From RHKX01 sp963826475 (lineage in GTDB: Bacteria > Actinomycetota > Thermoleophilia > Solirubrobacterales > 70-9), in the NCBI GenBank assembly GCA_963826475.1, contig CAWGXC010000003.1, forward strand, positions 1,674,001 to 1,738,000: a stretch of DNA of 64,000 nt, given 5' to 3'. Made by a program: the position numbers and the translations under genes. Numbering within the stretch: the stretch's first letter is position 1; each line of letters opens with the position of its first letter. This document shows, one piece after another, positions 50,280 through 58,304 of the stretch. The notes beneath the pieces are model-generated. The model was not told the origin of the DNA. It did not search any database and was given only the letters and a program-made list of their open reading frames with translations.

Positions 50280-51794
50280 ATGGAGAGTGAGATGGGAGAG
50301 GTCGAGGATCCCACCGGGGCCAAGGCCGCGTTGTCTGCGGCTTCAGGCGGGGACAAGGGACTTCGCGGCGGCGCCATCGGCTTTGCCTCGAGCGTCGTCA
50401 TCGGCGTCGCCTCGACCGCTCCGGGCTACAGCCTTGCCGCGAGCCTCGGCTTCGTCGTCGCCGCCGGAGTGGGGCTGATATCCCCCGCCGTCTTCTGGGT
50501 TGCCTTCCTACCGATGATCGGCATCGCTTTCGCCTACTACTACATGAACCGCGCCGATCCCGACTGCGGCACCACCTTCACCTGGGTCACGTCCGCAATG
50601 GGCCCGTCGACGGGCTGGATCGCCGGCTGGGCGATCATCGTCGCCGACGTCATCGTGATGGCGAACCTGGCGCAGATCGCGGGGCTCTACAGCTTTCTGC
50701 TCTTCGGAGTCGACGATCCATCGACGATCGCGGTGACCTGCATCGGCGTGATCTGGATCGCGATCATGGCGACCATCTGTTACATCGGGATCGAGCTCTC
50801 CGCGCGGACCCAGATCTTCCTGCTCGGCGCCGAGATCGCGACGCTCGCACTCTTCGCAGTCGTGGCCCTCGTCCGCGTCTACCTCGGCGACTTCGCCGAC
50901 TCGGTGGACCCGAGCCTTTCCTGGCTCAATCCCTTTGAGATCGACAGCACCACGGCGTTGATCGACGGCGTGCTCGTGGCCGTCTTCATCTACTGGGGAT
51001 GGGACAGTGCGGTGACCGTCAACGAGGAGACGGAGGACCCGACGGAGGGGCCGGGCAAATCGGCCGTGGTCTCGACCCTGATCCTGCTCGGGATCTACGT
51101 CATCGTGTCGATCGCGGCGCAGGCAGTTCACGGAGAGGAGTTCCTCCGCCACAACAAAGACGACGTGCTGTCGGCCCTCGGGACCGACGTCTTCGGGTCC
51201 CCGCTGGACAAGATCCTGATCATCGCCGTGCTCACGTCCGCGGCCGCCTCGACCCAGACGACGATCCTGCCAACCGCACGGACTTCCCTCTCGATGGGAG
51301 CGGTGAGGGCGCTGCCCCGGATCTTCGCGCGCGTCCACCCTCGCTACCAGACTCCTGATTTCTCGACGATTCTGATGGGCGTCCTCTCGATCCTCTGGTA
51401 CTTCGGCCTGACGCTCATCAGCGAGGACATCCTCGGCGACTCGATTGCCGCGCTCGGGCTGATGATCGCGTTCTACTACGCGCTCACCGGCTTCGCCTGT
51501 GCAATCTTCTACAGACGCGAGATCATGAGCAACGTCAAAGCGTTCTTCTTCGCCGGCGTGATGCCGATCTTCGGCGCGGCGACCCTCACGTACGTCTTCG
51601 TCAAATCGATCCAGGACCTCTCCGAGCCCGGTCGGCGCGACGTCCTCGGCGTCGCCCCCCCGCTTGCAATCGCCATCTTCTTCGCGGCCCTCGGAATCGT
51701 CGTGATGTTCTTGCAGCGAGCGGCCGACCCCGAATTCTTCCAGCGCAAGCGAAGGGTCGCGCCTGTCGGCTCACTGAGCGGAGGCAAGTCATGA
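50280..51794 (+). CDS. APC family amino acid/amine permease
   Basis: 504 residues from ATG 50280 with GGGAGG 5 nt upstream. About 12 membrane helices. The first (GGAIGFASSVVIGVASTAPGYSLAASLGFV) carries the unwound glycine-rich segment of the APC fold, and TTFTWVTSAMGPSTGWIAGWAI is typical of the superfamily. Substrate is an amino acid, amine or related solute; the sequence does not say which. The stop overlaps a universal stress protein as ATGA (51791-51794), a frequent pairing for actinobacterial APC permeases. Confidence 0.9.
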   Translation: MESEMGEVEDPTGAKAALSAASGGDKGLRGGAIGFASSVVIGVASTAPGYSLAASLGFVVAAGVGLISPAVFWVAFLPMIGIAFAYYYMNRADPDCGTTFTWVTSAMGPSTGWIAGWAIIVADVIVMANLAQIAGLYSFLLFGVDDPSTIAVTCIGVIWIAIMATICYIGIELSARTQIFLLGAEIATLALFAVVALVRVYLGDFADSVDPSLSWLNPFEIDSTTALIDGVLVAVFIYWGWDSAVTVNEETEDPTEGPGKSAVVSTLILLGIYVIVSIAAQAVHGEEFLRHNKDDVLSALGTDVFGSPLDKILIIAVLTSAAASTQTTILPTARTSLSMGAVRALPRIFARVHPRYQTPDFSTILMGVLSILWYFGLTLISEDILGDSIAALGLMIAFYYALTGFACAIFYRREIMSNVKAFFFAGVMPIFGAATLTYVFVKSIQDLSEPGRRDVLGVAPPLAIAIFFAALGIVVMFLQRAADPEFFQRKRRVAPVGSLSGGKS

Positions 51795-52213
51795 GCGAGG
51801 ACATCATCGTGGGCTACGACGGCACCGAGTGCGGCCACGCCGCGCTCGATCTCGCCTGTGATCTGGTCAAGGGTCTCGGCGGCAAGGTCATCGTCGCCTA
51901 CGGCTATCAGCCCTATCAGGGAGCCGGCGAGATCGGCACCCAACGCGAGCTGATGCGCGACGAGGGGCAGCGGCTCATCGACGAGGGCGCCGCCGAGGCG
52001 CGCGAACGTGGAGTCGAAGCGGAACCGGCCCTGATCCCACAGCGGCCCGCCGCAGCCCTGGTGTCGATCGCGGAGGAGCGCGACGCCCGGATGATCGTCG
52101 TCGGCACCTACGGCGAGAGCCCGCTGAAGGGCGCGATCCTCGGTTCGACCCCGCACAAGCTGGTGCAGATCGCGACCGTCCCCGTAGTCGTCGTCCCCGC
52201 GCGCGACGCCTGA
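51791..52213 (+). CDS. Universal stress protein
   Basis: 140 residues from ATG 51791, coupled to the permease. Single Usp domain: IIVGYDGTECGHAALDLACDLVKGLGGKVIVAYGYQP at the N-terminus and the ATP-binding pattern G-x2-G-x9-G-S/T in GTYGESPLKGAILGSTPHKLVQIATVPVVVVP. It probably modulates or senses energy state for the permease; the pairing is recurrent but its mechanism is unknown. It converges on the FAD oxidase gene, with 13 bp between stops. Confidence 0.92.
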   Translation: MSEDIIVGYDGTECGHAALDLACDLVKGLGGKVIVAYGYQPYQGAGEIGTQRELMRDEGQRLIDEGAAEARERGVEAEPALIPQRPAAALVSIAEERDARMIVVGTYGESPLKGAILGSTPHKLVQIATVPVVVVPARDA

Positions 52214-52226
52214 GGACGCCAGCCGC

Positions 52227-53624
52227 TCACCGGCCGACGTGGATTCCGAGGCGCTCCGGGATGCCGCTCACCATCCGCGTGATCAGGCCGGGGTCATGGC
52301 CCTCCTCGAGTGCGGCCTCCTTGCGCAGGATGGCCCGGCGGATGATCGTTCCGCCCGCGTAACGGAACGGCTCGGGCGGGACCCGAACCGGTGGCGGGTC
52401 GACGAGCGCGAGGGAGCTGTGCTCGTCGCGGCGATCAAGGGCGAGTGAGGCGAGCGAACGCCCGACCATCTGCGAGGGCCCGACACCGTGACCCGTGTAG
52501 CCGAAGCCCGCGAAGCTGGTGCCGCCGACGCTGCGGATCACCGGCAGGTGGGTCGGGGAGACGTCGATCGGACCGCCCCAGGCATGGGTGACGCTACGAC
52601 CCTCGAGCTGAGGGAAGAAGCGGCGCAGGTGTTCCCCGATCTCGCGGGCGAGCCGCGCGTCGATCTCAGCGCGGCCGTGGATCCGGGCGCCGCGGACGAT
52701 CCGCCCACCGCCCCAGCCGAAGGCGATGCGGCCATCGCGCGTCGTGCGGAAGTAGTGCACCATCGCCCGAGAGTCCGTGATGCACTCACCACCGGTCCAG
52801 CCGAGGGCCTCGATGACGTCTGGAACCGGCTCGGTGATCACCATGTGGCTCGACGTGGCGGTCAGCGAACGGCGGAGCGGCCGGAAGCGCAGCAGGGAGC
52901 TCCCGGCGGCGAGGACGGAGGCGTTGGCGTTGACCCGTCCGCCGTCGGTCTCGGCGACGACCCCGCCACCGCGGCGGGTGAGCGCGCGCACGGACGAGTA
53001 CTCGTGGATCTCGACTCCCGCCTCCAGCACTCGTCGTCGCAGGCCGTCGGCGAGGCGCGCGGGCTGGACCGTCGCGGCCACGGGATACAACGCGCCCCTG
53101 CGAAAAAGGGGCGACGAGCAGCGCGAGGCGACTCCCTCCCGGTCGAGCACCACGACGGCATCGGAAACGCCGAGCTCCGAACATGCATCGGTCGCCTGTC
53201 CCCAGGCCTGGTCGAACCGTGAGGCGGTCGACGCTTGTAGGTAGCCGCCGTGTGTGAACCAGGCGTCAACGTCCTGCTCCTCACACCAACGGCCGATGGT
53301 CGCGACCGAGTCATCCGCCGCGCGAGCCACCGACAGCGCATCGGCATCGCCGAACGACGCCCGCAGCGAGGGCAGGCTGAACCACATCGCGTTGACGAAG
53401 CCGCCGTTGCGCCCGCTTGGCCCGAAACCGGCTCGGTCGGCATCCAGCAGGACGACCTTGGCCTCGGGCTCGAGCGACTTGATCCACCAAGCGGACCACA
53501 GCCCCGTGTAGCCGCCGCCGACGATGACGACGTCGGCGTTGACGTCTCCCTCCAGGGGCGGAGCCGCGGCCCGGTCCTCCAGGCCGGCCTCGGCGATCCA
53601 ATAACCGTGCGCGTCGTGACGCAT
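52227..53624 (-). CDS. FAD-dependent amine/amino-acid oxidase (DadA/PuuB-like)
   Basis: 465 residues from ATG 53624. The dinucleotide-binding motif VVIVGGGYTGLWSAWWIK near the N-terminus, FGPSGRNGGFVN, and the C-terminal GGPIDVSPTHLPVIRSVGGTSFAGFGYTGHGVGPSQMVGRSLASLAL are those of the DAO family. It is closest in layout to gamma-glutamylputrescine oxidase PuuB and glycine/sarcosine oxidases. It would oxidise a C-N bond to an imine. Together with the APC permease it might form a second amine route, but PuuA and PuuD are not in the window. It is 35 bp downstream of ppk1 on the same strand. Confidence 0.87.
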   Translation of the reverse strand: MRHDAHGYWIAEAGLEDRAAAPPLEGDVNADVVIVGGGYTGLWSAWWIKSLEPEAKVVLLDADRAGFGPSGRNGGFVNAMWFSLPSLRASFGDADALSVARAADDSVATIGRWCEEQDVDAWFTHGGYLQASTASRFDQAWGQATDACSELGVSDAVVVLDREGVASRCSSPLFRRGALYPVAATVQPARLADGLRRRVLEAGVEIHEYSSVRALTRRGGGVVAETDGGRVNANASVLAAGSSLLRFRPLRRSLTATSSHMVITEPVPDVIEALGWTGGECITDSRAMVHYFRTTRDGRIAFGWGGGRIVRGARIHGRAEIDARLAREIGEHLRRFFPQLEGRSVTHAWGGPIDVSPTHLPVIRSVGGTSFAGFGYTGHGVGPSQMVGRSLASLALDRRDEHSSLALVDPPPVRVPPEPFRYAGGTIIRRAILRKEAALEEGHDPGLITRMVSGIPERLGIHVGR

Positions 53625-53659
53625 GCAGATCCAGAGTATGCGGCAGAGGGCGACCGGGG

Positions 53660-55792
53660 CTAGATCGCGGTGGCCGGCTCAGCCGCCCGGGCGGTGGTTC
53701 GATCGATCAGAGCCTGCTGAACGTTGACGACTTCCTCGCCGTCGGCAAGCCGGCGCCGCGCCCATTCCCCATCGGAGTCCAGGCTCCAGCAGCCGGCGTT
53801 GTCGCGGAGGCTCAGATCGAGGATCTCGAGCATCTCCGCTCGCACCTGCTCGTCCTCTACGGGGATCACGAGCTCGATCCGCTTGTAGAGGTTGCGCGGC
53901 ATCAGGTCAGCCGAGCCGGTGAAGACGCGCTGTCCGCCGTCACACTCGAAGGAGTAGATCCGCGAGTGCTCGAGAAAACGCCCGAGGACCGAGACGACGC
54001 TGATGTTCTCCGAGACGCCCGGGACGCCCGGCCGCAGGGCGCAGATGCCGCGCACGTTCAGTTCGACGGGCACACCGGCCGAGGAGGCGCGGTACATGGC
54101 CTTGATCATCTCCGGGTCGAGCAGCGAGTTCATCTTCATCCTGATCCGAGTCGAGCGGCCCTCCTCGTGCGCGGCGATGACCCGGTCGAATTCGGCGTGG
54201 AGCCCGTCGGCGAGGTTGAACGGCGCGATCAACGCCTTGCGGTACCGCTGCGGCCTGGCGTAGCCGGTCAGGTAGTTGAACATCTCTGCGATGTCGGAGC
54301 AGAGCTCGGGATCGGTGGTGAAGATGCCGAGGTCGGTATAGAGGCGAGCGGTCTTCGGGTTGTAGTTGCCGGTGCCGATGTGTGCGTAGTGGCGCACGCC
54401 GTCACCCTCGCGGCGGGCCACGAGGGCGCACTTCGCGTGCGTCTTCATCTTCGGGATCCCGTAGACGACGTGGACCCCGGCCTGCTCCAGCTTCTTCGCC
54501 CAGGCGATGTTGGCCTGCTCGTCGAAGCGCGCCTTCAGCTCCACCATGCAGACCGCCTGCTTGCCCCGCTCGGAAGCCTGGATCAGCGCCGGGACGAGGG
54601 CCGAGTCGGCGCTCGTGCGGTACACGGTCTGCTTGATCGCGAGGACGTCGGGGTCGTTGACGGCCTGCCGCACGAACGCTTCGACCGAGGTCGAGAACGA
54701 GTCGTAGGGATGGTGGACGATGATGTCGCCCTCTCGCATGGCGGCGAGGAAGTCGGCGGGCTCTCCGTCCGTCCCCTGCAGGGCGGTCTGGGTGACTCCC
54801 GAGAAGGGCTTGAATCGCAGCTCGCCGAATCCCGCGACTCCCGCGATGTCGAACAGGTCGTCCATCCCGATCAACCCGTCGATGTCGTAGACCTGATCGG
54901 GCTCAGCCTTCAACAGGGTGATCAGACGCTCTCGCAGGCGCGGCTCGAGATCCCCGGAGAGCTCGAGGCGCACGACCTCGCCGAAGCGCCGGCGGCGGAG
55001 CTCGTCCTCCACGGCCTGACGAACGTCATCGGTCTCGTCGGAGACGTCATAGTCGGTATCGCGGGTCACGCGAAACAGGGCGTGGCCGAGCACATCCATC
55101 CCGGGGAAGAGCGCCTCGAGGTTGTGGGAGATCACGTCCTCGAGCGCGACGAACGTGGTCCCGTCACCGATCGGGAGGAATCGCCTCAGCAGCTCCTTCG
55201 GAACCTTGACCCGGGCCAGGACCTCGGTCTCCTGCTCCGGATCCCGAAGCACGACGATGAGGCTGAGCGAGAGGTTCGAGATGTAGGGAAAGGGCCGGCC
55301 CACGCCGAACACGAGCGGGGTCAGCGCCGGAAAGATCCGCTGCTTGAAGAGGACGTCGAGCTCCTCGCGCTCCCCCTCGTCGGCGTCCTCGTAGGAGACG
55401 AGCTTGATTCCACGCTCGGCGAGTGCGGGCAGGAGCTCGTCGCGATAGCAACGCTCGATCCGCTTGCGATGCTCGATCGCCATCTCCCGGACGGCGGCCA
55501 GCTGCTCGGTGGGATTCATCCCATCGGCGCCGCTCGCGGGCCTGGAACCGGCGACCTGATCGTGAAGGTCAGCGACCCTGACCATGTAGAACTCGTCGAG
55601 GTTGTTCTCGTAGATCGCGCAGAACTTGAGCCGTTCGAGGAGCGGCATCGAATCATCCTCGGCGAGCTGCAGAACGCGATCGTTGAACTCCATCCAGGAG
55701 ACCTCGCGATTGATGAAGAGAGCCGGATCGTCGAGGTCGACGCCGGGATCGACGGCCTCGTCAGCCTCTCGTGTTTCCGTGGTCGCTTCCAT
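53660..55792 (-). CDS. ppk1: Polyphosphate kinase 1
   Basis: 710 residues from ATG 55792, the usual PPK1 length. Reversibly polymerises the gamma-phosphate of ATP into polyphosphate. N domain LFINREVSWMEFNDRVLQLAEDDSMPLLERLKFCAIYENNLDEFYMVRVADL; head domain; C1 and C2 domains with the autophosphorylated His in MKTHAKCALVARREG, then HYAHIGTGNYNPKTARLYTDLG, and FTGSADLMPRNLYKRIELVIPVED. A 90-codon frame extension upstream is Pro/Arg noise from the opposite strand. It is the last of the ppx-CHAD-CHAD-ppk1 run. Confidence 0.96.
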   Translation of the reverse strand: MEATTETREADEAVDPGVDLDDPALFINREVSWMEFNDRVLQLAEDDSMPLLERLKFCAIYENNLDEFYMVRVADLHDQVAGSRPASGADGMNPTEQLAAVREMAIEHRKRIERCYRDELLPALAERGIKLVSYEDADEGEREELDVLFKQRIFPALTPLVFGVGRPFPYISNLSLSLIVVLRDPEQETEVLARVKVPKELLRRFLPIGDGTTFVALEDVISHNLEALFPGMDVLGHALFRVTRDTDYDVSDETDDVRQAVEDELRRRRFGEVVRLELSGDLEPRLRERLITLLKAEPDQVYDIDGLIGMDDLFDIAGVAGFGELRFKPFSGVTQTALQGTDGEPADFLAAMREGDIIVHHPYDSFSTSVEAFVRQAVNDPDVLAIKQTVYRTSADSALVPALIQASERGKQAVCMVELKARFDEQANIAWAKKLEQAGVHVVYGIPKMKTHAKCALVARREGDGVRHYAHIGTGNYNPKTARLYTDLGIFTTDPELCSDIAEMFNYLTGYARPQRYRKALIAPFNLADGLHAEFDRVIAAHEEGRSTRIRMKMNSLLDPEMIKAMYRASSAGVPVELNVRGICALRPGVPGVSENISVVSVLGRFLEHSRIYSFECDGGQRVFTGSADLMPRNLYKRIELVIPVEDEQVRAEMLEILDLSLRDNAGCWSLDSDGEWARRRLADGEEVVNVQQALIDRTTARAAEPATAI

Positions 55793-55868
55793 CGTTGCTC
55801 TCACTGACTGTAGAGAGGGTGGGCCATCGCGTCGATCGGGGCGAGCCCGGTGCCCGCCTGCGCCCAGA

Positions 55869-56564
55869 TCAGGGCCGCCGGCGCTCGGCGTCCGCAAGCT
55901 CGGCGGCGGCGGCGGCGGCGCGCTCCTCTGCCTCTCCGCGCAGGCGCTCGGCCGCCTCGAGCTCCTCGCGCGCCCGTTGTGCGCGCTGCTCGACCCGGCG
56001 TCGCTCCGCCACCCGCTCCAGTTCGCCGTCCGCCGCCCGCTCCAGGCCGGTCCAGACGCCACGCTCGACGCTCTCCCTCCAGAGCTCCGTGAATCGATCG
56101 AAGAGGAGCTCCCGGCGCGACAGGAGGTAGACCTCGAGCACGTCGAGACCGCGATAGATGGTCCGGTGGGGCGCGCGGGCCGCCAGCTTCGGGTCGAGAT
56201 CGTCGGCGCCGGCCGCGCGCCGCCGGACGATCTCGGCGTCCTCGTCGCGCATCGCCTCTCGGTGCTCCCGCAGACGGGGGAGCATCACGTCGGCGTCATG
56301 AACCTCACCGAGCAGGTCCTGCACCTCCTTCGCCCGACGGCGCGCGGTCGCGCCGGCACGACCGAAGCAGAAGCCGGTCGCCTCGAGCACGTAGCGCAGG
56401 CGCTTCGCGGCGATCCTCATGTCGTGCTGGACCGCGGCGCTGTCCGCCTCCAGCGCCTCCGGCGAGAACGAGCACAGCTCGTCGATCCGTACCTTGACGA
56501 TCCGAGCCGCATTCTCCGCCAGCGTCGCGCGGGGGTCCAGTCGCTTCACCTTGCGCGCCTTCAT
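55869..56564 (-). CDS. CHAD protein, apparent C-terminal half
   Basis: 231 residues from ATG 56564 within an ATGA overlap with the preceding gene. It shows NAARIVKVRIDELCSF and the basic His helix QHDMRIAAKRLRYVLEATGF, the form usually found in the second half of CHAD domains, then KEVQDLLGEVHDADVMLPRLREH. CHAD domains bind polyphosphate through such Lys/Arg/His faces. A Glu/Arg/Ala coiled coil of about 50 residues ends the protein. With the gene before it, this seems to make one CHAD domain from two chains. It sits between ppx and ppk1, 76 bp before ppk1. Confidence 0.82.
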   Translation of the reverse strand: MKARKVKRLDPRATLAENAARIVKVRIDELCSFSPEALEADSAAVQHDMRIAAKRLRYVLEATGFCFGRAGATARRRAKEVQDLLGEVHDADVMLPRLREHREAMRDEDAEIVRRRAAGADDLDPKLAARAPHRTIYRGLDVLEVYLLSRRELLFDRFTELWRESVERGVWTGLERAADGELERVAERRRVEQRAQRAREELEAAERLRGEAEERAAAAAAELADAERRRP

Positions 56565-57100
56565 TCCATCCTCTCGGCGTCCGCCTCGACCTCGGACTCG
56601 GCCTGCCCCGTCGCGTCGATGCTCGCCGCGCGGGCAGCTCCCGCGAGTGCTTCGACGCGCCTGCTGATCTCCTCCAGCCGCGCGGGATCGACGAAGGCCT
56701 CGAGGGCCACGTTCGCCTCGGCCTGCTCGGAGCGATAGCGGCCGATGAGCGAGCGGATGCCGGGCCGGTCCGGGGAGGGCATGGCCAGCGCAAAGCCTTC
56801 GAGCGCATCGATTGCGACGTCGGGATCGCGACGCTCGCCGAGGGCGTCCGCGAGGGCCTTGACCTCCTTCAGCGCGCTGCTTCCCTCGGCCTTCGGGAAG
56901 CACGGACGGAAGATCTCGATCGCGGCCCGCAATCGCCGGGTGGCGACGCGCATCGCGTGGACACCCTCGATCTCGGCGATGTCGAGCACACCCCGGGAGT
57001 GCTCGATCAGCTCGCCCACCCGCACCTCGAGGACCCGGGCGGCGACCTCGCCGTAGGGAAGGTCCGTGGTCAGCCCGGGGATCTCACGTGCCTTCGCCAT
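56561..57100 (-). CDS. CHAD protein, apparent N-terminal half
   Basis: 179 residues from ATG 57100. EVAARVLEVRVGELIEHS and the helix EGVHAMRVATRRLRAAIEIFRPCF are the first-half CHAD signature, followed by LKEVKALADALGERRDPDVAIDAL. The protein stops after ADAERME exactly where a single-chain CHAD would enter its second half, and the next gene restarts in an ATGA overlap (56561-56564). Full CHAD proteins are usually 250-500 residues. Likely binds polyphosphate with its partner. It lies 28 bp after ppx. Confidence 0.82.
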   Translation of the reverse strand: MAKAREIPGLTTDLPYGEVAARVLEVRVGELIEHSRGVLDIAEIEGVHAMRVATRRLRAAIEIFRPCFPKAEGSSALKEVKALADALGERRDPDVAIDALEGFALAMPSPDRPGIRSLIGRYRSEQAEANVALEAFVDPARLEEISRRVEALAGAARAASIDATGQAESEVEADAERME

Positions 57101-57128
57101 CGACTCGAGGATATGGGCCGGGCGTGGC

Positions 57129-58019
57129 CTAGACGTCGAGGGCGGCCGAATCGCTCAGCAGCTCGAGGATCACTCCCTCGCGGAGCCCTCCCTTGCCGAT
57201 CTGCAGCGGTTGGCCGAGGAGCTGGGAGATCTGCTCGAGCAACAGCACTCCGGAGGGGAGGACCTCGACCCGGCGAGCATCGAGCTCGAAGCGCTTGGCG
57301 ACCTCGCTCGCCGGGTCGCTCGTCAGCACGCGGATGCCGCGCTCGAGCGTCTCGTACTCGAGGACCGCACCGACGAGGCGGCGCAGCGACGTGGCGCTGC
57401 CGCCGACGGCGACGGCCTGCTCCGGCTGGCTCAGCTCGATGCCCTCGAAGAAGTCGGCGATCTCGTCGCGCAGGTTGCGGATCTCGGCCGGCCCCGGCGG
57501 ATCCCCCTTGAGGAACTTCTCGGCGAGGGCTCCGGACCCGATCTTGAAGGAGTTGACCTCGCGGACCCCGCTCGCGAGCGTGCCGAAGATCACCTCCGAG
57601 GATCCGCCGCCGACGTCGACGACGGCGATCTCGCCCTCAACGGGATGACCGAGCGCCTTCGTCGCCCCCAAAAATGCGAGGTGTCCCTCCTCGTGATCGC
57701 TGAGCACGTCGACGCCGTACCCGGCCCCCTCGGCGATCGCGGCGGCCACCTTCTTGCCGTTCGGCGCCTCGCGGATCGCGGCGGTCGCGACGATCCTGAT
57801 CGCTTCGGCGCCCAGCTCCTGGGCGAGGCGCACCTGCGTCGCTACGACCTCGCAGACCTCATCGATCTTCTCGGCGGAGATCGCTCCGTTCTTCCGCAGC
57901 CCCTTGTTGATCCGGGTGTAGGCGCGCTGCTCCATCACCTTGACGAGCTGACCGTCCTCGGGCTCGGCGACGAGCACCCTCGTGGTGTTTGAACCGATAT
58001 CGATCGCTGCGCAGAGCAT
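57129..58019 (-). CDS. ppx: Ppx/GppA exopolyphosphatase
   Basis: 296 residues from ATG 58019 (MLCAAIDIGSNTTRVLV), the start that places the ASKHA phosphate-1 loop at the N-terminus as in the family. Upstream in-frame Met codons (to 58139) would add a basic tail of unlikely value. Other motifs: ATAAIREAPNG, SDHEEGHLAFLGATKAL, the DVGGGSSEVIFG nucleotide loop and VAVGGSATSLRRL. This is the short actinobacterial Ppx form without the C-terminal HD domain. Releases phosphate from polyphosphate or hydrolyses pppGpp. First gene of the leftward polyphosphate run. Confidence 0.93.
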   Translation of the reverse strand: MLCAAIDIGSNTTRVLVAEPEDGQLVKVMEQRAYTRINKGLRKNGAISAEKIDEVCEVVATQVRLAQELGAEAIRIVATAAIREAPNGKKVAAAIAEGAGYGVDVLSDHEEGHLAFLGATKALGHPVEGEIAVVDVGGGSSEVIFGTLASGVREVNSFKIGSGALAEKFLKGDPPGPAEIRNLRDEIADFFEGIELSQPEQAVAVGGSATSLRRLVGAVLEYETLERGIRVLTSDPASEVAKRFELDARRVEVLPSGVLLLEQISQLLGQPLQIGKGGLREGVILELLSDSAALDV

Positions 58020-58156
58020 CTGCCTGAAACCGATCTTGTCAGAGGCGATCCCACCGGATCGACGAGCGCCCTTCTTGGACCTCGATCGCAGCGCTACAGC
58101 AGCCATTGCCATGACCTTCGAGCTACCTCGATCGGGCACATCTCCCTCTGTTCCGG

Positions 58157-58182
58157 CGCCACGCGATCATGATCGTGTGGCG
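58157..58182. promoter_or_regulatory. 26-bp palindrome between ppx and the TIM-barrel gene
   Basis: CGCCACGCGATCA meets TGATCGTGTGGCG: two 13-nt arms with one non-Watson-Crick position and no loop. It lies 138 bp upstream of ppx and 122 bp upstream of the TIM-barrel gene. A dyad this long without a loop looks like an operator more than a terminator. No regulator assigned. Confidence 0.5.
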
Positions 58183-58244
58183 GGCGGCGGAAGTCGTTGC
58201 GGATTCGCTCAAGCGGAGTGCGGATCTGCCTTATCAGCAGGTAT

Positions 58245-58271
58245 TTCACATCGCCTTCACGTGCGCTTCAC
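58245..58271 (+). promoter_or_regulatory. Candidate PHO box, three direct repeats
   Basis: TTCAC occurs at 58245-58249, 58256-58260 and 58267-58271, exactly 11 bp apart. Direct repeats of about 11 bp containing TTCAC are the recognition units of the phosphate response regulators PhoP/PhoB in actinobacteria (GTTCACC-type in Streptomyces). It ends 33 nt before the TIM-barrel gene start, a position suited to activation of that gene. Nearby pst, phoU, ppx and ppk1 genes add support. Confidence 0.6.
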
Positions 58272-58304
58272 CCGTGCTCTCCCGCGCGCGATGAGGCTTT
58301 AGCC

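Noticed and set aside
55793..56062. 90-codon N-terminal extension of ppk1
   Set aside because: Arg/Pro/Ser noise without family similarity; ATG 55792 gives the normal PPK1 length and start.
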